DNA of 64,000 bases from the NCBI GenBank assembly GCA_004293675.1, contig READ01000017.1:41929-105928 (forward strand), read 5' to 3'. The stretch comes from Betaproteobacteria bacterium. GTDB lineage: Bacteria > Pseudomonadota > Gammaproteobacteria > Burkholderiales > Casimicrobiaceae. Every line of letters begins with the position of its first letter. The first letter of the stretch is position 1. Below are positions 8,706 to 16,548 of the stretch, piece by piece. Below the pieces are notes generated by a model. That model did not search any database, was not told the origin of the DNA, and saw nothing but the letters and a program-made list of their open reading frames with translations. A program made the translations under genes and the position numbers.

Positions 8706-9440
8706 ATGTTCCGCTCAATCCACATTCTCAACCGCGTAATGGCTCCGCCAGCCCATGGGCTGTGTCGGTCGGTTGGCGTGCGCTCGGTGATTGCGGCAGT
8801 GGCAGGGCTAACGTTGTGTGGGCTCGCGTCGGCGCAGGATTCCGGCTATTTTTCTGGATTGCGACTTAACTCTCCGTTATCGGTTAGCGGTGATTTCGCG
8901 CCGCGCCAAGGGACTTGGAGTTTCGCGGCGCCCGGCCTAAAGTTAGGGCAAGCGCTTGAATTTTCACCCAGCGATGCGACTGCGGTACTGCCCACGACAA
9001 CGGCGTTTGGCGGTTATCGATTTGGCAGCGGATTGAGTCTGGGTGCGGCATTGAGTGCGGCGGGTAGTTCGGTTGCGTCGACATCGGCAACGCCCACCGA
9101 AGTTCGCGGCGTCGGAATTCGTTTTGACGGCGCGCGCTGGGGCGAAGCCCGCAATCGCTCGATGAACTTGGATGTTGTCTCGGCGTTTAGCTACGGCACG
9201 GCGCTCTCGCTCTACGGCAAGCTTGGCGTGGCTCGCGGCGAGGTGCGGCCCACCGAAACCTTCGGCGCGGTCTCCTCGGAGCGCACGGCGCTGACCTACG
9301 GTGTTGGCGTTCGCTACGACTTCACCTCGAGCTTGGGTCTGAAGCTCGAGCTCTCGCGCGGCACACGGCTGGGCTTTGATCGTATGCGCACCGAATCCGA
9401 TCCGGATTCCATCAACTTCGGTGTCCGCTGGTCGTTCTAA
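8706..9440 (+). CDS. Predicted outer-membrane beta-barrel protein (OmpA-like barrel), function unknown
   Basis: About 244 residues. An N-terminal export signal ends near VIAAVAGLTLCGLASAQ. The rest is Gly/Ser/Ala-rich with alternating hydrophobic residues (FGGYRFGSGLSLGAAL, YGVGVRYDFTSSLGLKLELS) and ends in a terminal phenylalanine (GVRWSF), the usual signal for outer-membrane insertion. This suggests an eight-stranded OmpA-type barrel without a peptidoglycan-binding domain. A GTG at 8691 and ATGs at 8706 and 8739 are possible starts; none has a convincing ribosome binding site. It lies between mobB and moaD, where moeA might be expected. Confidence 0.7.
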   Translation: MFRSIHILNRVMAPPAHGLCRSVGVRSVIAAVAGLTLCGLASAQDSGYFSGLRLNSPLSVSGDFAPRQGTWSFAAPGLKLGQALEFSPSDATAVLPTTTAFGGYRFGSGLSLGAALSAAGSSVASTSATPTEVRGVGIRFDGARWGEARNRSMNLDVVSAFSYGTALSLYGKLGVARGEVRPTETFGAVSSERTALTYGVGVRYDFTSSLGLKLELSRGTRLGFDRMRTESDPDSINFGVRWSF

Positions 9441-9578
9441 TCGATTTGTAGCGGCCGCGGTTTTTCCTTTGATATTGATCGACGTGGTGTTTTGCTCCGC
9501 GCGCTGAGGATCGTTCTTGTCAAAAAATCTAATTTTGAGACTGAAAACAACGCTCGAACTTCGCTTCCTGTCAATTAA

Positions 9579-9695
9579 CAGCTTTGTTTAGCAATGCCAT
9601 ATGAATTGAGGGATTGATTAACGTTTATTTATCTTTCATAAATTCACGTTTTTTTTCTAGTCACCTTTTTTAATGAGGCCTGTGGGAAGTAAGTT
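9579..9695. repeat. AT-rich inverted-repeat element, copy A
   Basis: Intergenic element between the barrel gene and moaD. The left outer block CAGCTTT is at 9579-9585, the left inner block GCAATGCCATATGAATTGAG starts at 9591, and the right end runs through TTTTTTAATGAGGCC to about 9682, then AAGTAAGTTGA. It is one of the more diverged copies. Its right flank resembles that of copy C (AAGTAAGTTGA in both). The spacer (9441-9728) holds no other feature I can see. Confidence 0.65.
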
Positions 9696-9728
9696 GAGTT
9701 TGCGTCGGGTAATCCCTAGAATTTACGA

Positions 9729-10010
9729 ATGAGCAACGCCACGCTTCCGAAACAATCCATTGAACTGGTTTTTTTGGCCCGATTACGTGAACGCTTCGGC
9801 GTTGCTCGTGAAACTTACGCATTGCCCGTGGAGCACGCCTCGGTTGCAGGCCTGCTGGCCTCGCTTCGGTCGCGCGGCAAAGTGTTTGCCGATGAGCTCG
9901 CTGAAGGTCGTGCTTATCGGGTCGCCGTCAATCACACCGTGGTTGGTTTGGATCATCCCGTTCACGCGGGCGACGAAGTCGCTATTTTTCCTCCCGTCAC
10001 AGGCGGCTAA
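9729..10010 (+). CDS. moaD: MoaD, molybdopterin synthase small (sulfur-carrier) subunit
   Basis: Ubiquitin-like sulfur carrier of 93 residues. It ends in the required double glycine (FPPVTGG), whose C-terminus is thiocarboxylated and donates sulfur to precursor Z. RLRERFGVARETYALP and DEVAIFPPVTGG are typical. It is followed 9 bases later by moaE, the catalytic partner. Confidence 0.94.
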   Translation: MSNATLPKQSIELVFLARLRERFGVARETYALPVEHASVAGLLASLRSRGKVFADELAEGRAYRVAVNHTVVGLDHPVHAGDEVAIFPPVTGG

Positions 10011-10019
10011 ACTTCGGGC

Positions 10020-10487
10020 ATGACTGCCCAAGTACGCGTACAAACTCAGGATTTCGACGTCGGTGCCGAGCTAGCGCTGCTTCGCCAAAACAATCCCGCC
10101 GTAGGCGCGGTTGCCAGCTTCATTGGTTGCGTTCGCGATATGAACGAAGGCGATTCGGTGGGCTTGATGTATCTCGAACATTACCCCGGCATGACCGAAG
10201 CTGAGCTGCACCGGATTAGCGCGGAAGCCGCCACGCGATGGAATATTTTCGACACGCTCGTCATTCACCGAATCGGCGAACTGCGTCCGCTCGATCAAAT
10301 TGTGTTCGTTGCGGTCACCAGCGCCCATCGTGGGGAATCGTTTCGCGCGTGCGAATTCATCATGGATTACTTGAAAACCCAAGCGCCGTTTTGGAAACGC
10401 GAAGCTACACCGGCTGGCGAGCGCTGGGTCGAAGCTCGCGCCAGTGATGATGCAGCCGCCGCGCGCTGGAAGAGCGCGACACCTTGA
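10020..10487 (+). CDS. moaE: MoaE, molybdopterin synthase catalytic subunit
   Basis: Catalytic subunit (155 residues) that converts cyclic pyranopterin monophosphate to molybdopterin together with MoaD. Family signatures are present: GAVASFIGCVRDMNEG, LEHYPGMTEAEL, VIHRIGELRPLDQIVFVAVT, AHRGESFRACEFIMDYLK and APFWKRE. The last contains the lysine region that contacts the MoaD tail. It overlaps the possible upstream start of dgoK by a few bases. Confidence 0.95.
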   Translation: MTAQVRVQTQDFDVGAELALLRQNNPAVGAVASFIGCVRDMNEGDSVGLMYLEHYPGMTEAELHRISAEAATRWNIFDTLVIHRIGELRPLDQIVFVAVTSAHRGESFRACEFIMDYLKTQAPFWKREATPAGERWVEARASDDAAAARWKSATP

Positions 10488-10507
10488 ATAGCGAGCCCGC
10501 AGTCGAC

Positions 10508-11404
10508 ATGCCCATTTCACTCATTGGTCTGGATTGGGGGTCAACGCACTTGCGCGCTTTTGCGATGGACTCGCAAGGCCAAATCATCGATCGAGCGCAT
10601 TCGCCGCACGGCGCAATGACACTGTCGAGCCCGGCCGCGTTTGATCGTGCGCTTTGCAATGTCGTGAGTGATTGGCATTCGAGCGCGCCCAGCGCGAGGC
10701 TCATTGCCGGCGGTATGGTGGGCTCAATCAACGGCTGGGCTGAGGCGCGCTACGTTTCCGTGGGTGCTACTGCGCAAACGCTCGCGCGCTCGCTCATCAC
10801 GGTCGACACGACGCTGGGCGCGGTGTTGCACATCGTGCCCGGCGTCAAAAGCGATGTGCCCGATGTGATGCGTGGTGAAGAAACGCAAATCATCGGCAGC
10901 GGCGTGACCGACGGCGTGATCGTGTTGCCCGGAACCCATTGCAAATGGGCGCGCGTGGCCGATGCTGCGTTGGTTGGTTTCACCACGTTTTTTACCGGCG
11001 AATTGAATGCGCTCATTCGGCAGCACAGCGCCGTTGGCAAGGCCTTTGATGGCGCTGCCGATCTGGGCGATTGGAGCTCAATTGCCCAAGGCGTCGCCCG
11101 AGCGCGAGCCAACGGCGGAGCGGGTCGCTGGCTCGCCGATCTGTTTGCTTTTCGTGCGGGTGTCGTCACACACCACCGAACGGCTGCCCAGGCCAGCACC
11201 GAGTTTGGCGCATGGTTGATCGCCAACGAATTCATCGCCGCACTCGCGGTTTACCCCGCAACACGGCGCATCCACGTGGTGGCCGGGGAAACGCTCGCTG
11301 CCTGGTACAGCACGATTGCAGCGGCGTTTGAAGTTGACTGCGTGGTACTCGATGGTGAGCAGTGCGCAGCGCGGGGACTGTGGGAGATCAGTCGCCACGT
11401 GTGA
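10508..11404 (+). CDS. dgoK: 2-dehydro-3-deoxygalactonokinase (DgoK family)
   Basis: Sugar-acid kinase of about 298 residues that would phosphorylate 2-keto-3-deoxy-galactonate in the De Ley-Doudoroff route. Family segments are clear: IGLDWGSTHLRAFAMD, IAGGMVGSINGW, VPDVMRGEETQI, LPGTHCKWARV and FFTGELNALI. No dgoA aldolase, galactonate dehydratase or sugar transporter is nearby, so its role here is uncertain. The frame opens at a TTG at 10484 that overlaps the moaE stop; I use the ATG at 10508, directly before the conserved start of the fold. Confidence 0.85.
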   Translation: MPISLIGLDWGSTHLRAFAMDSQGQIIDRAHSPHGAMTLSSPAAFDRALCNVVSDWHSSAPSARLIAGGMVGSINGWAEARYVSVGATAQTLARSLITVDTTLGAVLHIVPGVKSDVPDVMRGEETQIIGSGVTDGVIVLPGTHCKWARVADAALVGFTTFFTGELNALIRQHSAVGKAFDGAADLGDWSSIAQGVARARANGGAGRWLADLFAFRAGVVTHHRTAAQASTEFGAWLIANEFIAALAVYPATRRIHVVAGETLAAWYSTIAAAFEVDCVVLDGEQCAARGLWEISRHV

Positions 11405-11476
11405 GTTCAAAGTTCTAGGTTAAGCGACCCAAAAAATGACCCGTTCGAGACGCTAAGTCGCACCTAAAATTGATGC

Positions 11477-14200
11477 ATGCCTACACATCGTCTCTCCAAA
11501 CTATTCGCCCCGCAATCGCTTGCCGTTGTCGGCGCGTCGGAGCGCGACGGTAGCCTTGGCCGCGCGCTGTGGGAGCGCGTTAACGCGCACAACGGCGGCC
11601 AAACCGCGCGCTACGCGGGCCGCGTGTATGCGGTAAATCCCAAGCATCGCCGAATTTTTGGGGCGGATGCGTTTGCTCGCATGACCGATCTGCCGGAGCG
11701 GGTGGATCTGGCCTTAATCACAGCGCCGGCGCAACACTGCGCACAAATCATTCGCGATTGTGGTGCGGCGGGATGCAGCTACGCACTGATTTTGTCGCAC
11801 GGTTTTTCCGACAGCCCCGAAGGTATTGCCGCATCGATAGAACTCAAGTTAGCAGCGAGTGAGAGCCGCGTGCGTATCGTGGGCCCCAACGCCCGCGGCA
11901 TGCTACGACCACGCTTGTCGCTTGACGCCTCGACCATGACCGGCGTTGAACAATTGCCGCTTGATGGTTCGATTGGCGTGATTTCGCAGTCGGGCGCGTG
12001 GGTGTCGATTCTGCGTGATTTCGCGGCCGGTTCCGCGATTGGATTTTCGAGTTTGCTGTCGCTGGGCGACGCCATTGATTTGGATTTCGGTGAACTGCTC
12101 GATTTTTTTGCCTTCGATGCCGACACCAAAGATGTATTGCTCTACATCGAAGAGGTGCGAAACGCGCCGGCGTTCATGTCGGGCATTCGACAGCTCTCGC
12201 GTATGAAACCGGTCGTTGTGTTGAAAGCCGATCGCGCCGATTTGCACCGCGCTCCCGACGGAACCCACGCCACAGCGCTGGCGCGGCATGATCAGATTTT
12301 CGATGCCGCCATCGCGCGAGCCGGTGCGGTTCGTGCCGACACGGCGATGCAAATGGTGAGCACGGCACGGTTGTTGGCGGGGCGGACGCGGCGCGAGAAA
12401 CATCGCGTGGTGGCGATCACCAATGGCCGTGGGCCGGGCCTGGTAGCTGCGGATGCGGTACGCAGCAAAGGCTTGTCGCTGGCTCGGCTCAGTGAGGCGA
12501 CCTTTGAGCGCCTGCGCGCTGCGCTGCCCAACTACGCGCGCGTCAGTAATCCGCTCGATCTGGCTGGAGATGCCACGGCTGAGCGCTACCGCGTGGCGAT
12601 GGACACGCTGTTAGCTGACGACTCGGTTGACGTTTGTTTGGTGTTGTTTTCACCGCAATCCATGCTCGGCGCCGAAGCGCTGGCAACGCAGATTATCGAA
12701 GCCGCGCGGCAGCACCAAAAAACAGTGCTCGCGGTGCTCGGCGGTGGTGCCAGCGTCATAGCGGCGCGGCGGATGTTGGATGCTGCGCGCATCCCACAGT
12801 TTCTGAGCGCCGAGAATGCGGTTGATGCCATCGGTTTTTTGCACGCTTTCGCACGCAATCAATCGCTACTTCGGCAAGTCCCGGAGCAAAGCGTTGATGG
12901 TTTTTCGCCGCATCTGGATGAGGCGAGGCAGATTTTTGAGCACGCGTGGGCCGACCATCGCACACGGTTGTTTGCCCATGAGGCAAAGCAGTTGCTTGGC
13001 GCATTCGGCATCGCGATGACCAGCACCGGCTTGGCAAGAACGCCCACTGAAGCGGTGAACCTGGCCGATCAGTTGGGCTATCCCGTCGTGCTCAAAATCG
13101 TCTCACCTGACATTTTTCACAAGACAGAAATTGGCGGCGTACAGCTCGATTTACGCGATGCGAAATCAGTTCGCGCGGCGGCAAAGGCGATTTTTGCCGA
13201 TGTCAAAGCCAAAGCGCCCGATGCGCAGTTGATCGGTCTGTCGGTTCAGCCGTTCGTGCGCTTTCGCGGGCAGCGCGAGCTGTATTTGGGCATTGCTAAC
13301 GACCCCACGTTCGGCGCGACGCTTGCGTTTGGGGCGGGCGGCATCGCCGTGGAGCGCATCGATGACATTGCGTTCGAATTGCCGCCGGTGAACGATGTGC
13401 TGATCGCCAATTGGATTGCGCGGACTCGCGTTTCAAGACTGCTGGAAGCGTACGGCAACGTGCCTGAAATCAACCGTGACGCGCTCACGACGTTGATGTT
13501 GCGATTTTCGACGCTGGCTTGTGCATGCCCTGAGATTTTGTCGTGTGATTTGAATCCAGTCGTCGCGTATGATGGCGGTGCAGTAGCGCTCGATGCGCGC
13601 ATCGTTTTGCGTTCGCGCACTGAGGTCAACGCCATTCGCGAGCGCGGTCGCTACGGGCATTTGGCGGTCTATCCGTATCCGCGTGAGCTCGAAGAAACGG
13701 TGTCGCTCAAAACTGGTGAATCGATTTTGATTCGCCCGATTCAACCCGAAGACGCGGATCGCGAACGTGAGTTTGTGTCGCGGCTGTCGCCAGAAACGCT
13801 TTACTTTCGATTCATGATGCCGGTGAAAGAGCTCTCGGCGGCGATGATCGAGCGTTTCACGCAAATCGATTACGGCCGCGAGCTCGCGCTCGTGGCGGTG
13901 AGCGGCAGCGGCGCGCAATCGGCAATTCAGGGCGTAGCGCGAATCACGCCCACGACGCATCCTGATCGATGCGAGTTCGCCATCGTGGTGGAAGAGGCCA
14001 TGCAGGGCACGGGACTCGCGCGGCAGCTCATGAATCGATTGATTGATGCGGCGCGGCAGCGGGGTTACCGAGAAATGGAGGGCGCTGTGCTGCGGGAAAA
14101 TCCGCGCATGCTCAAGTTTTGCGAAGCCATGGGTTTCACCGTGGGTCCCAACCCAGACGATCCGAGTGAAAAAACAGCACGACGTGTGTTGATCGACTGA
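11477..14200 (+). CDS. Acetate-CoA ligase (ADP-forming)-like protein fused to GNAT acetyltransferase (Pat-like)
   Basis: A 907-residue fusion. An N-terminal CoA-binding domain (LFAPQSLAVVGASERDGSLG) comes first, then succinyl-CoA-synthetase-like domains including ISQSGAW and THATALARHDQIFDAA. An ATP-grasp domain follows from about residue 500 (AKQLLGAFGI, GYPVVLKIVSPDIFHKTEIG), and a GNAT domain from about residue 740 (ILIRPIQPEDADREREF to GTGLARQLMNRLIDAA). This is the layout of Pat-type protein lysine acetyltransferases, which control acyl-CoA synthetases, and of some acyl-CoA synthetases. Whether the ligase part is active cannot be told by eye. Twelve bases upstream of the Nudix gene, so probably co-transcribed with it. 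Confidence 0.88.
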   Translation: MPTHRLSKLFAPQSLAVVGASERDGSLGRALWERVNAHNGGQTARYAGRVYAVNPKHRRIFGADAFARMTDLPERVDLALITAPAQHCAQIIRDCGAAGCSYALILSHGFSDSPEGIAASIELKLAASESRVRIVGPNARGMLRPRLSLDASTMTGVEQLPLDGSIGVISQSGAWVSILRDFAAGSAIGFSSLLSLGDAIDLDFGELLDFFAFDADTKDVLLYIEEVRNAPAFMSGIRQLSRMKPVVVLKADRADLHRAPDGTHATALARHDQIFDAAIARAGAVRADTAMQMVSTARLLAGRTRREKHRVVAITNGRGPGLVAADAVRSKGLSLARLSEATFERLRAALPNYARVSNPLDLAGDATAERYRVAMDTLLADDSVDVCLVLFSPQSMLGAEALATQIIEAARQHQKTVLAVLGGGASVIAARRMLDAARIPQFLSAENAVDAIGFLHAFARNQSLLRQVPEQSVDGFSPHLDEARQIFEHAWADHRTRLFAHEAKQLLGAFGIAMTSTGLARTPTEAVNLADQLGYPVVLKIVSPDIFHKTEIGGVQLDLRDAKSVRAAAKAIFADVKAKAPDAQLIGLSVQPFVRFRGQRELYLGIANDPTFGATLAFGAGGIAVERIDDIAFELPPVNDVLIANWIARTRVSRLLEAYGNVPEINRDALTTLMLRFSTLACACPEILSCDLNPVVAYDGGAVALDARIVLRSRTEVNAIRERGRYGHLAVYPYPRELEETVSLKTGESILIRPIQPEDADREREFVSRLSPETLYFRFMMPVKELSAAMIERFTQIDYGRELALVAVSGSGAQSAIQGVARITPTTHPDRCEFAIVVEEAMQGTGLARQLMNRLIDAARQRGYREMEGAVLRENPRMLKFCEAMGFTVGPNPDDPSEKTARRVLID

Positions 14201-14212
14201 GGTAGTGCAGCC

Positions 14213-14842
14213 ATGGATGACGGACAAGTTGCCGCGCTCAATCAATTGCTTAGAACGTTCATCGAACGTCACGAAGCGCAAGCGCCCGTAGGCGCGGCGG
14301 TGAGTATGCATGCGCGGCGGATTGCCGAGTTTGCGCAGCAAACCCCAACGCCGTGGCGCAGCGCCCGCGTGCCCAGCGAGCCGCACCGGGCACCGCATAT
14401 CGCGGGCCACATCACCGCATCGGCGTGGGTGCTCAATGCCGCGCGAACCCACGCCGCATTGGTGCACCATCGAAAGCTTGAGCGCTGGTTACAGCCCGGC
14501 GGTCACGTTGAAGAGAGCGATTCGTCATGGCTCGCGGCGTCTCGTCGTGAGGTGATGGAGGAAACCGGACTGACTGCGTTGACGCTGTCGCCTCAATACG
14601 GTGCCGAGCTTTTTGACGTAGACGTGCACGACATTCCCGAGCGAGTCGCAACGCCCACGCGCCATGCCGAACCGGCGCATACGCATTTTGACTTGCGATT
14701 TTTATGGATTGCCGGATCGGCGCAATCGTTGGCGTTGAATTGCGACGAATCGCTGGGCGTGCAATGGTTTGAGCTCAGTGCGCTGGCGGCCGACGATGCT
14801 CTGGACGAATCGGTGCGTCGGATGGCGCGGTACCGAGTTTGA
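14213..14842 (+). CDS. Nudix hydrolase, substrate unknown
   Basis: 209 residues with a Nudix fold. ITASAWVLNAARTHAALVHH is the first strand pair, and the Nudix box reads GGHVEESDSSWLAASRREV then MEETGL, with the REVMEETGL core intact. An aspartate stands where the first box glutamate usually is, a variant I know from several GGHV-type Nudix hydrolases. It likely hydrolyses a nucleoside diphosphate derivative; the substrate cannot be told. It follows the CoA-ligase fusion gene by 12 bases. Confidence 0.8.
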   Translation: MDDGQVAALNQLLRTFIERHEAQAPVGAAVSMHARRIAEFAQQTPTPWRSARVPSEPHRAPHIAGHITASAWVLNAARTHAALVHHRKLERWLQPGGHVEESDSSWLAASRREVMEETGLTALTLSPQYGAELFDVDVHDIPERVATPTRHAEPAHTHFDLRFLWIAGSAQSLALNCDESLGVQWFELSALAADDALDESVRRMARYRV

Positions 14843-14863
14843 GCGGCTGCGAGTCTGGCTTTC

Positions 14864-14981
14864 CAGCTTTAGTCGCTAATGCCCTATGAAATAAGGGATA
14901 AGAGTTATTTTTGTTAACAGTTGAAGTATCTTTTCATTTATATCAATGCCTTATTTAATAAGGCCTTCGCGTATAAAGCTA
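14864..14981. repeat. AT-rich inverted-repeat element, copy B
   Basis: Lies between the Nudix gene and the metalloprotease gene. Outer blocks are CAGCTTT (14864) and AAAGCT (14975-14980). The left inner block is CTAATGCCCTATGAAATAAG from 14876. The right inner block contains the perfect palindrome GCCTTATTTAATAAGGC. The interior is AT-rich and has no open frame. The rest of the spacer up to 15081 shows nothing I recognise. Confidence 0.8.
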
Positions 14982-15081
14982 AATATATTTTCGAAGCATG
15001 ACCACCATTGCCGCCAATTTGTGCGCCGTTCGTCGGTGAACGCACCGCATCGGCGCGACACCGGGATGTCGCCTTTAAACT

Positions 15082-16458
15082 ATGCAGATGTCATATAACG
15101 ATTTCGCTCGATGGAGCGCGCGCTCAACCCTGGCCGTGGTGCTTTGCGCGCTGGCGTCAACGTCGGCGTTGGCGGTTGTCGCTGACAAGCACCTCGAACG
15201 CCTTGAGCATCGCGTTGAGGATGACGTGCAATTTCCGAGCACGGCCGAGCCGTCGCCGACCGTCTACAGCATAGTGCACCAGTTCCACCATCCCAGGGCC
15301 CTCCGTAGTGATCGAAAGTATTTGACCTACGCCAATGTCGATCCGACGCGTGGGTTTTGGCCGAATGGCGTTATTAGCTGGCGCTACAGCGATGTGGGCC
15401 GCAATGCGGCGATATCGGCGAGCGCAGCGGACGCGTTAAACACTATCAACGCGGCCATGGCGCAATGGAGTGCTGTTTGCCGCGTCACGTTCGTCTATTT
15501 GGGAATGACCACCTCGCTTCCCGGTTTAGGCAATGACACCAACATTGGGGATGGTCAAAATGTGATCGGATGGGCCAGCTTCGCAGGAAATCAAACGGGT
15601 CTTACGGGCGTGCGATGGTTTGGTTCAAGCTTTCCTCTGCCGCCAGTAGAGGGCGATATCGGGTTGGACAATAGCTTCAACCCCAATTTGGGAGGTACCG
15701 TGCTCCACGAGCTCGGCCACCTGCTGGGACTGGAACACTCGAATGTCAACGGCGCGGTGCTCTCCGGCCCGCCGCTCAGCATCTACAACTCACTGACAAG
15801 CTTGCAAGCCGATGACATCGCAGGCTGTCAATCGATTTATGGCGCACCGCTGCCAACATCGATCACCATCAGCGGCAAAATTGGGCCGAGCACTAATCTC
15901 AACACCGCGCTGCCGGGCGCGACGCTTTGCACCAGCGGCTCGGGCATTACGTGTGGAACCCCCGACGGCAACGGCAACTTCAGCTGCACGGTCAATAGCG
16001 GCTGGACCGGTTCGATTCATCCGCGCGTCTCGGGTTACCGGGTTCAAGCGCGAAAATTCGCCAACGTCACGGCCAATCAAACGCAAAACATGCCCGCGCA
16101 GTTGAATGCGGGCTTGAGTTGCAACCTCGACGTTGATCGAAATGGTTTGATCGAGCCAGATCGAGACGGCGTGGCGATCTTGCGCCGAATGATGGGGCAA
16201 TCGCAACCGAGCATGAGCGGACTGGCCGGCGTTTGCGCGCAGGAAACGTCGTCGACGGGATTGTTCGCCAATGCCGATCCAGCCAATTTCAACGTGACGG
16301 GTGGCGGGATTTCGGCGTTGACGGATGGTTTAGTTTTGGTGCGCAAAATGCGAGGTGCGCCAGATTCAGCGCTGCTGCAATCGATTAACGATGGCGGTGC
16401 GACGGCTGGCACTGTAAACGCATGGTTGTCGAGCAACTGTGGTTTTCCGCTACCGTAG
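15082..16458 (+). CDS. Secreted matrixin-like zinc metalloprotease with dockerin-like C-terminal region
   Basis: 458 residues. A signal peptide covers roughly residues 10-35 (STLAVVLCALASTSALAVVA). The catalytic region has the metzincin zinc motif HELGHLLGLEH near residues 209-219 and the typical DDIAGCQSIYG about 30 residues later. The usual met-turn methionine (SIMY) appears replaced: the sequence reads PLSIYNSL. From about residue 345 come calcium-loop-like repeats, CNLDVDRNGLIEPDRDGVAI and later SALTDGLVLVRKMRG, resembling dockerin or EF-hand repeats. The protein ends SSNCGFPLP. The neighbouring subtilisin has the same tail type, so the two may be secreted and anchored the same way. Substrate unknown. 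Confidence 0.82.
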   Translation: MQMSYNDFARWSARSTLAVVLCALASTSALAVVADKHLERLEHRVEDDVQFPSTAEPSPTVYSIVHQFHHPRALRSDRKYLTYANVDPTRGFWPNGVISWRYSDVGRNAAISASAADALNTINAAMAQWSAVCRVTFVYLGMTTSLPGLGNDTNIGDGQNVIGWASFAGNQTGLTGVRWFGSSFPLPPVEGDIGLDNSFNPNLGGTVLHELGHLLGLEHSNVNGAVLSGPPLSIYNSLTSLQADDIAGCQSIYGAPLPTSITISGKIGPSTNLNTALPGATLCTSGSGITCGTPDGNGNFSCTVNSGWTGSIHPRVSGYRVQARKFANVTANQTQNMPAQLNAGLSCNLDVDRNGLIEPDRDGVAILRRMMGQSQPSMSGLAGVCAQETSSTGLFANADPANFNVTGGGISALTDGLVLVRKMRGAPDSALLQSINDGGATAGTVNAWLSSNCGFPLP

Positions 16459-16548
16459 CCGACGCGTGAGGACAATGCGCGGGTCATCATCGATTCGCCG
16501 CGCTAAATCCACACGACGGCTCCCACCCAACGCACCTTCAAGCGCCGT

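Noticed and set aside
12634..14470. Long minus-strand open frames over the CoA-ligase fusion gene
   Set aside because: Shadow frames in GC-rich coding DNA; the plus-strand protein has four recognisable domains across the same bases.
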